Under the pieces are notes generated by a model. The model saw nothing but the letters and a program-made list of their open reading frames with translations, was not told where the DNA came from and ran no database searches. Made by a program: the position numbers and the translations under genes. A stretch of DNA of 64,000 nucleotides from Phymorhynchus buccinoides (lineage: Eukaryota; Mollusca; Gastropoda; Neogastropoda; Raphitomidae), in assembly GCA_017654935.2 (NCBI GenBank), contig CM065691.1, positions 26,992,587-27,056,586 of the forward strand. Reading direction: 5' to 3'. Positions 58,811 to 64,000 of the stretch are shown here, in pieces (the stretch's first letter is position 1; each line of letters starts with the position of its first letter).

Positions 58811-61800
58811 ATGAAGGGATGGGTAATAAGAAGAGAGACTGAATGAATATGGGCATAGACAAAGAGAGAGAGAGGGGGGGGGGGGGGGGGGGGGTAGATA
58901 AGGAAGGAGGGAAGATGGGTGGGAAGGAAGGAAGGAGGAAGCATTAGATTTGGATGATGCATATTCAAATGAAAATATATATACAGAGAAGTAACATTAA
59001 TTTTTGGAAAGATATAAGTATACAAATTGTGAAGATAGATTGTGTGCAGGGACGGTATTCATGTCGAGATAGCATGAGACTTAGCATTAAATCCTATAGG
59101 ACATTGGAAGAGCTTCTAAGTTAGCATCATGCTAAGTCTCATGCTATCTCGACATGAATACCGTCCCAGGAAAATAACTAATAAGACTATAAAAAAAAAG
59201 AATTCCAGATGCTGGTCTGAGATTAATTTGTTATTAACATTTTCCCCCCAAAGCTAGTCTAATTGATTTTCATCGTGTGTTATTGTGATGTGAACAGGTC
59301 TGAAGGGTGAGGATGTGGAGAGACTGAAATGGGTGCTTGCAGTGCCATTTGAAGAGCAGTGCCTGCGAGATCATTCTTCATTGCAGCCATCCTCAGAATG
59401 TCTGTTGATCGAAATTGGACCAAGGTTGGTTAACATATTTTTCGGGCTGTAAGGCACAACTCTAAAGGCACACCTCTAAAAATTAGATTTTGTTATTATA
59501 TTTTCTTACTGTTTGTTGTTTGTGGCTCAAGCCACAAACCTATAACTCACTTTGTCGGTCGGTCGGTCTGTCTGTCTGTCGGTCGGTCCAAAATTGTCGC
59601 ACATTTTGACAAAATGTCGCACTTCAAATCGAGGCTACACTTCAAATTGAGGCCGCTCTTTAACATGATGTATTTTAAAAGCGTACAAAATAATAAACAT
59701 ACGTAATACAGACACTACAACAGACACGACGAGTATGCGGTGCTTCTTTTGATGAGTATAAGTAGGATACATAGTTTTAAATGTTTTCCAAAAGATATAA
59801 AAAGTTACGAAATGGTGCAGAGATAACATTCTGGTTTACAGATTAAAATTATTGAAAAGCCAGGGGAGGTGACTCATGGTTGGAGTGGTAAAAATAGACC
59901 GCGTGCCACAAACTATTGCGATTTCGCGCTTGTTTGTTTGTTTGTTTGTTTGTCTTACCCTGGCTTAAAGACTCCAGGGATCATCCCAACAGCCAAATCA
60001 CTTGAACACTATGGTACAAATGCAACAGCTTGGCATGAGAACATTACGTGTGTGACCGTTTTTTATGACCCCGCCACATGGGCAACCACACTCCGACTTC
60101 GGAGGATTTTGGACTGATGATGTTAAGCCAGGAGCTTGTCATGGCTTAGGACAATCCCCGCACAACCATGCAGAGCATAACAACATTTTGATGTAGCCTT
60201 GGTGTTCTAGCTTATGTCGACTGGTCTGACACAGCCTCATGCCAAGGCATGATATTTTCTTACTATTTTGTTAGTCATATTATAGGCCTCTGTAACTAGG
60301 GTTATTAACGCCCTTGACAGTGAGAGTGATGCCCTTGCTGGTCAATACTGACACGGGCATTCACTCTTGCGAAAGGCAGTCATTTAGTGGCATCAAATAG
60401 GGTTATTGGCGAGAGTTATCCCCCTGTTTGGTCAGTACTGAACCATCTTCCCCCACCCACCAAGGGCATTCACTCTTGCAAAAGGTGTTCGTTGCAGACC
60501 CCAATAAGAAGGAGGGGTCTTGGTCTAAGAAAAAAGTATCACCTTGTAGTCCGTAGAATATGGTATATTAAAATCAATATGACATGAACATTTTTATTAC
60601 AATATTAGCGCACAATATCAAAGTATGTAATTGTGCATGCTGCATACAATTAATGTATGAGTGAAGTTAATTATGATCAAAAGGGAGTAGCTTTGTGACT
60701 TGAATTTTATATTTATGTGGATAATAATGGAAAACAAATTCCAAGAGAACACTTCCTTCTCAGGAACAACTTCATTATAATGTGGAAATCAAAAGTAAAT
60801 TACACTGAGCATCTAGCGATGCATCTTCATTTTGTTTCTCACTTCAGCATCATTGTTATTGTTTCTTTTTTTAACTCTTCTAGCGCCATGTATTTTTTGA
60901 CGTTGGTTGTCCGTTGCATCTCAACCAACAAGAGGGGAGTGACTAAATTTATTTGAGCGCGTATGCGTTGTTTTAACAGAAAAATGGTACTTGACAATGA
61001 ACGTCTTTGCATTTGATGGGAGTGTAGAGTGATGTACTGGGCGGTTGTATTCACCCATAGTGCTAGAACTTAGAAAGAGTTAAAATGAATTTCAATCACC
61101 TGTCTCTCCAGATAGTGTTTTTGAAAAAAATCTGAAGAATTGAATATCTATGTATGATGAATTTGTTGTTGTTGACGTACCCTGGCTAAAAGACTCCAGG
61201 GATCATCACTATGGTACAAATTCATCAGCTAGGGACGATAACATTATAGGTGTGACCGTTTTTGATTACCCCGCCACTTGGGCAGCCACACTCCGTCTTC
61301 GGTGGATGATGAATATATATTTTAGGACGTTTCATTGTATTTGAACTTATAATCCACGCTGTGTTTCAGGTTGAATTTTTCCACGGCTTTTTCCACCAAC
61401 TGCGTGTCGATCTGCCAGTCGATCGGCCTGCACTCCGTGAGCAGGGTGGAGTGCTCCGTCCGCTTTCTCATCACCCTGAAAGACGGGAGACGGGTTTCCG
61501 CCGAGGATGAAGAAAGCGTGGTGCTGTCGCTGCACGACCGCATGACCCAGTGCCGCTACGTGGAGCCCCTGAGGACGTTTGAGCAGAGGGTGGTGCCGGA
61601 CAAGGTGGTTGAGGTGGACGTCATGGGCAGAGGGAGGGCGGCCCTGGAACAGGCCAACAAGGAACTGGGTGAGAACGTCAGAATAAACGGACAAGTTCTG
61701 TACTTCATGGACTATATGCCAATAGCCTGCACCTTATGATGTGGCTAATGAACATGGGTGAAAGTAGTTCAAGCATGCTCCTGAAATCAAGATTGAAAAA

Positions 61801-63336
61801 TCTGATGGAAAGAGTCTTCAGAATAGGGCATTTGCCACGAGTGTTCGTTCGCTATACTAGACTACTAATTTGCCCGCACTCGTTCTGCCCGAGTTACACT
61901 GACCTTTCTAATTCGACTCGGTGAAATTCAAGGTCGCCCTCACGTGGCAAGTGCCCTATTGGCCATCTTGTCATCTGGAACTACGGTCTTTTCTTACGTT
62001 GTTGCTGACGAACCCTGGCTGAAAGACTCCAGGGATCATCCCAACAGCCGAAGCACTTGAACATTATGGTACAAGTGCATCAGCTAGGGGTGAGAACATT
62101 ACGTGTGTGACCGTTTTGATTACCCCGCCACATGTGCAGTCACACTCCGTCTTCGGGGGATTTGGGAGACTGAGGATGTTATGCTAGGAGCTTGTTATGT
62201 CTAAAGACAATCCTCGCATAACTATGCATAGCAAAAAACAACAACAACAAAACTATGCATAGCATAGCAACATTTTAATGTAGGCTTGATGTTCTAGCCT
62301 ATGTCAATTGGTCTGATACAGCCTTAAGCCAAGGCGATACCACGGTCTTATAAAATCAAACATTTCTGCCAAAATTGATGGCAGATTAAAACAGAATGAT
62401 TTATAATATAAATCATTCTTGCATATAAATTATAATAATATAATTGCATATAAATTATATGCAATTCTAACAATATCTCCACCCATCCCTATATACAGGC
62501 ACACACACTTTGGAAATTATTTTTAATGTGGTCATCACTTAGGATTGGAATATTCAGAGAACACTGAAACGTGTCATGTTAGGATTGATAAAATGTTTTA
62601 CTTTTACCTGTGAATAAACAGTAAGAAAGTATTGTAACAAGCATAAGAATTTTGTATTAAATTTAATGTGTGCGCTTTATCTTATAGAGTCAGTCTGTAA
62701 ATTATGAAAAAGTAAAAATTATAAAAAAGTTTAAAGTGAGAAAGTGTTAAGTAACAGCCACTTTGCCTCAAAATGTCCTCACATTTTGCCTTTTGTAAAA
62801 CCTTGACTGCTTCATGTATTTTTCTGTGTTGATACTTTTTATCCATCCAGACAGATTTTGTGACAGGTATTGTTTTTTGGTCTGTCTGTCTGTGTATCGA
62901 TTTTCTCAAAAACTACTGGACGGATTTTAATCAAATTTGGTACAGGGGTAGGCAAAAGAAAAAGAAAGCTTTCTTTCGATAATCATGACATTGCCGGTTG
63001 TTAGTGATTTTTAAAGATTTTTGGGGTTAATTTACAAATCATTCAAATGTTGTCAGTGAACAAAGGTATTGAGCAAACAGCAAAGCAAGAGCACTGTCCC
63101 TTTAACAAGTATACTAATATTTACCCATGTGACTGATTAGTTGCAACATATGAAACATAAGTCTGGCTGGGTTTGCACTGTTGCAATGCTTGTTTTTTTA
63201 AAATTTTATTTTGTTTTTGTCTGACAGGCTTATCATTTGATGAGTGGGACCTGGACTACTACTCACAGATGTTTGTTCAGAAGATAAAGCGCAACCCTAC
63301 TAGTGTTGAGTGCTTTGATCTGGCACAGTCAAATAG
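58503..63336 (+). CDS. PFAS: PFAS: phosphoribosylformylglycinamidine (FGAM) synthase, 5' part
   Basis: Exons 58503-58653, 59298-59424, 61370-61668 and 63228-63336 in matching phase give residues 1-228; the gene continues beyond the window (human protein 1338 aa). It starts MPELTRLYRQPGLTGNSLEN. The diagnostic FGAR-amidotransferase N-terminal motif is ECLLIEIGPRLNFSTAFSTN, followed by LHDRMTQCRYVEPL, LEQANKELGLSFDEWDLDYY and NPTSVECFDLAQSN. The enzyme uses ATP and glutamine to convert FGAR to FGAM, step four of cytosolic purine synthesis. Only the N-terminal and linker parts are here; the ATPase and glutaminase domains are off the edge. A probable acceptor at 58452 precedes the ATG, so an untranslated exon lies upstream. 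No lesions. Confidence 0.94.
58685..58806. repeat. TG then GA microsatellite
   Basis: (TG)n from 58687, (GA)n at 58773-58806, starting 30 bp after the first PFAS donor. Confidence 0.93.
58874..58893. repeat. poly-G tract
   Basis: About 20 G after a GA run, then GGAA-rich sequence to 58940. Confidence 0.9.
59049..59168. mobile_element. long foldback element, copy 2
   Basis: GACGGTATTCATGTCGAGAT at left, TCTCGACATGAATACCGTC at right. The left arm has an internal deletion relative to 21354-21503. CAGG flanks both sides. Confidence 0.88.
59298..59424 (+). CDS. PFAS: PFAS second coding exon
   Basis: Acceptor ATGTGAACAG, donor CCAAG/GTTGGT; phase 1 in, 2 out. Residues 51-92: LKGEDVERLKWVLAVPFEEQ to ECLLIEIGP. 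Confidence 0.93.
59516..59940 (-). mobile_element. family D element, copy 2 (inverted)
   Basis: GTTTGTGGCTCAAGCCACAA palindrome, (GGTC)n/(TGTC)n tract, and the end GCGATTTCGCGCTTG. Nearly identical to the complement of 27113-27536. Confidence 0.82.
59955..60252 (+). mobile_element. family E repeat, copy 2
   Basis: CCTGGCTTAAAGACTCCAGG, GATCATCCCAACAGCC, CACTCCGACTTCGGAGGATT, AGCCTCATGCCAAGGCATG. Confidence 0.78.
60871..61083. mobile_element. family B TTAA element, copy 3
   Basis: TTAACTCTTCTAGCGCCATG at left; right end TAGTGCTAGAACTTAGAAAG AGTTAA. Same orientation as copy 1 and without its nested insertion. Confidence 0.8.
61176..61310 (+). mobile_element. family E repeat, truncated copy 3
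   Basis: ACCCTGGCTAAAAGACTCCA, GGGATCATC, CACTCCGTCTTCGGTGGAT; the 3' half is missing. Ends 60 bp before a PFAS exon. Confidence 0.72.
61370..61668 (+). CDS. PFAS: PFAS third coding exon
   Basis: Acceptor GCTGTGTTTCAG, donor ACTG-G/GTGAGA; phase 2 in, 1 out. Residues 93-192: RLNFSTAFSTNCVSICQSIG to GRAALEQANKEL. GC-rich. Confidence 0.95.
61823..61960. mobile_element. inverted-repeat element (AATAGGGCATTTGCCACG)
   Basis: AATAGGGCATTTGCCACG at left, CGTGGCAAGTGCCCTATT at right. 138 bp, splitting repeat H cleanly. Confidence 0.82.
62004..62345 (+). mobile_element. family E repeat, copy 4
   Basis: CCCTGGCTGAAAGACTCCAG, GGATCATCCCAACAGCCGAA, CACTCCGTCTTCGGGGGATT, CAGCCTTAAGCCAAGGCGAT. Confidence 0.78.
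62620..63225. other. PFAS intron, no feature recognised
   Basis: AT-rich, with a GTCTGTCTGTCTG run (62881-62893). No coding exon in phase with the neighbours. Confidence 0.4.
63228..63336 (+). CDS. PFAS: PFAS fourth coding exon
   Basis: Acceptor TTTTTGTCTGACAG, donor AATAG/GTAACG; phase 1 in, 2 out. Residues 193-228: LSFDEWDLDYYSQMFVQKIK, VECFDLAQSN. In the family this precedes the first catalytic segment SEHSRHW, expected in the next exon. Confidence 0.95.
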
Positions 63337-63397
63337 GTAACGCCTTTATTGCTTTCTTTTCCTATGGCATATGTGACCCAGCACCATAAAAAGGACA

Positions 63398-63911
63398 TTA
63401 ACTCTTCTAGCACCACGGGCAAATGTATTCAAAGACTGTATAGGGGAAGATAAGCATCCGGTCTCTTTTCCCTATATGAGTAGTGAGGACAGAAACACTG
63501 GTTATGTCCCTTTTAAACAGGACACATTTTACACGTCGTTAGGCCAGTTGAATTCTACGTTCAAGTTCCAGTCTGAGTTTTTGGATAGCCTGCACTGTGA
63601 ATAGTGTACTGTCCCCACTAACGATAACTCTATCAGCCCGTTTCGCCGAGCTCTTAAGTAATCCATCTTACCCTTTTAGAATATCTTTGATGTATTCGCC
63701 CAGTACATCACACTTCACCCCTACCAAATGCAAAGACATTCACTGCCAAGTGGCCTGCCGTGTGTTTGTCTTTTTTCAGAGCTTATGTCAGTGATTTTTT
63801 TTTCTGTCAAAGCAACACATGTGCACTCCAAAAGATAGTTACCCCCTCTTGTCGGTTGAGATGCAGCAGACAACCAAGAACATAAAAAATACATGGCGCT
63901 AGAAGAGTTAA
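63398..63911. mobile_element. family B TTAA element, copy 4, with nested insertion
   Basis: TTAACTCTTCTAGCACCACG at left, CATGGCGCTAGAAGAGTTAA at right. Inserted DNA at about 63430-63693 is bounded by ATGTATT on both sides. Confidence 0.75.
63430..63693. mobile_element. CAAAGA-ended element nested in family B copy 4
   Basis: Left CAAAGACTGTATAGGGG, right CCCTTTTAGAATATCTTTG, imperfect inverted repeats, with ATGTATT(C) repeated on both sides. The 7-8 bp duplication fits a hAT-like element. Confidence 0.6.
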
Positions 63912-64000
63912 GTGTCGAACTGACCATTCTGAGAAAATTGTACATTTGAAAACTTCAAACGATTTTCTTTCTAATGATGCAAGAACCATTGTAGTTGGTA

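Larger units (their letters stand above)
59434..60565. mobile_element. family G element with nested D, E and M insertions
   Basis: Outer ends ATATTTTTCGGGCTGTAAGG and CACCTTGTAGTCCGTAGAAT. The interior word ATATTTTCTTACT occurs on both sides of the D/E insertion (59498 and 60250), as an insertion duplication would produce. Element M (60295-60500) is the inverse of 34395-34585. Confidence 0.65.
61770..62620. mobile_element. dispersed repeat H, copy 2, split by two insertions
   Basis: CTGAAATCAAGATTGAAAAA and AGAGTCTTCAG (left), GGCCATCTTGTCATCTGGA, then TGCAATTCTAACA, TTGGAAATTATTTTTAATGT and CACTGAAACGTGTCATG match 30665-31100 in order. It is interrupted by 61823-61960 and 62004-62345. Confidence 0.6.

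Overview
This is animal nuclear DNA: spliced genes with GT-AG introns, a 5'TOP ribosomal-protein promoter, and introns and intergenic DNA packed with microsatellites, minisatellites, small inverted-repeat elements and CR1/L2/jockey-type non-LTR retrotransposons. The protein sequences and the repeat style suggest a lophotrochozoan, most likely a marine mollusc such as a gastropod. That placement is an inference, not a measurement.

Four protein-coding genes can be read exon by exon with matching splice phases. (1) YIPF5 (YIP1A-like ER/Golgi membrane protein), minus strand; only its N-terminal exons (240-388 and 2495-2622) are inside the window. (2) RPL9 (uL6), plus strand, complete: a 5'TOP non-coding exon near 4786-4812 and four coding exons, 188 aa. 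YIPF5 and RPL9 are head to head and probably share a promoter region. (3) TEX10 (Ipi1 homologue, 60S ribosome assembly), minus strand, complete in 15 coding exons from 43692 down to a small terminal exon at 21568-21654, 989 aa. (4) PFAS (FGAM synthase, purine synthesis), plus strand, first four coding exons (58503-63336), running off the right edge.

The rest is mobile or repetitive. RPL9 intron 2 holds a nearly intact CR1-like element (6148-10120, minus), with a PHD-finger ORF1 and an endonuclease/reverse-transcriptase ORF2 broken by one frameshift. It sits inside an older TTAA-flanked inverted-repeat element. The 14.8 kb between TEX10 and PFAS has no recognised gene and is a graveyard of reverse-transcriptase fragments, with several long foldback elements. 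At least ten families of short non-autonomous elements recur, many nested in one another.

The most unusual structure is in TEX10. Three minisatellites (units about 33, 93 and 52 bp) each begin within 2-13 bp of a true exon boundary and carry a copy of that splice site in every unit. This leaves strings of duplicate acceptors or donors next to the authentic ones.
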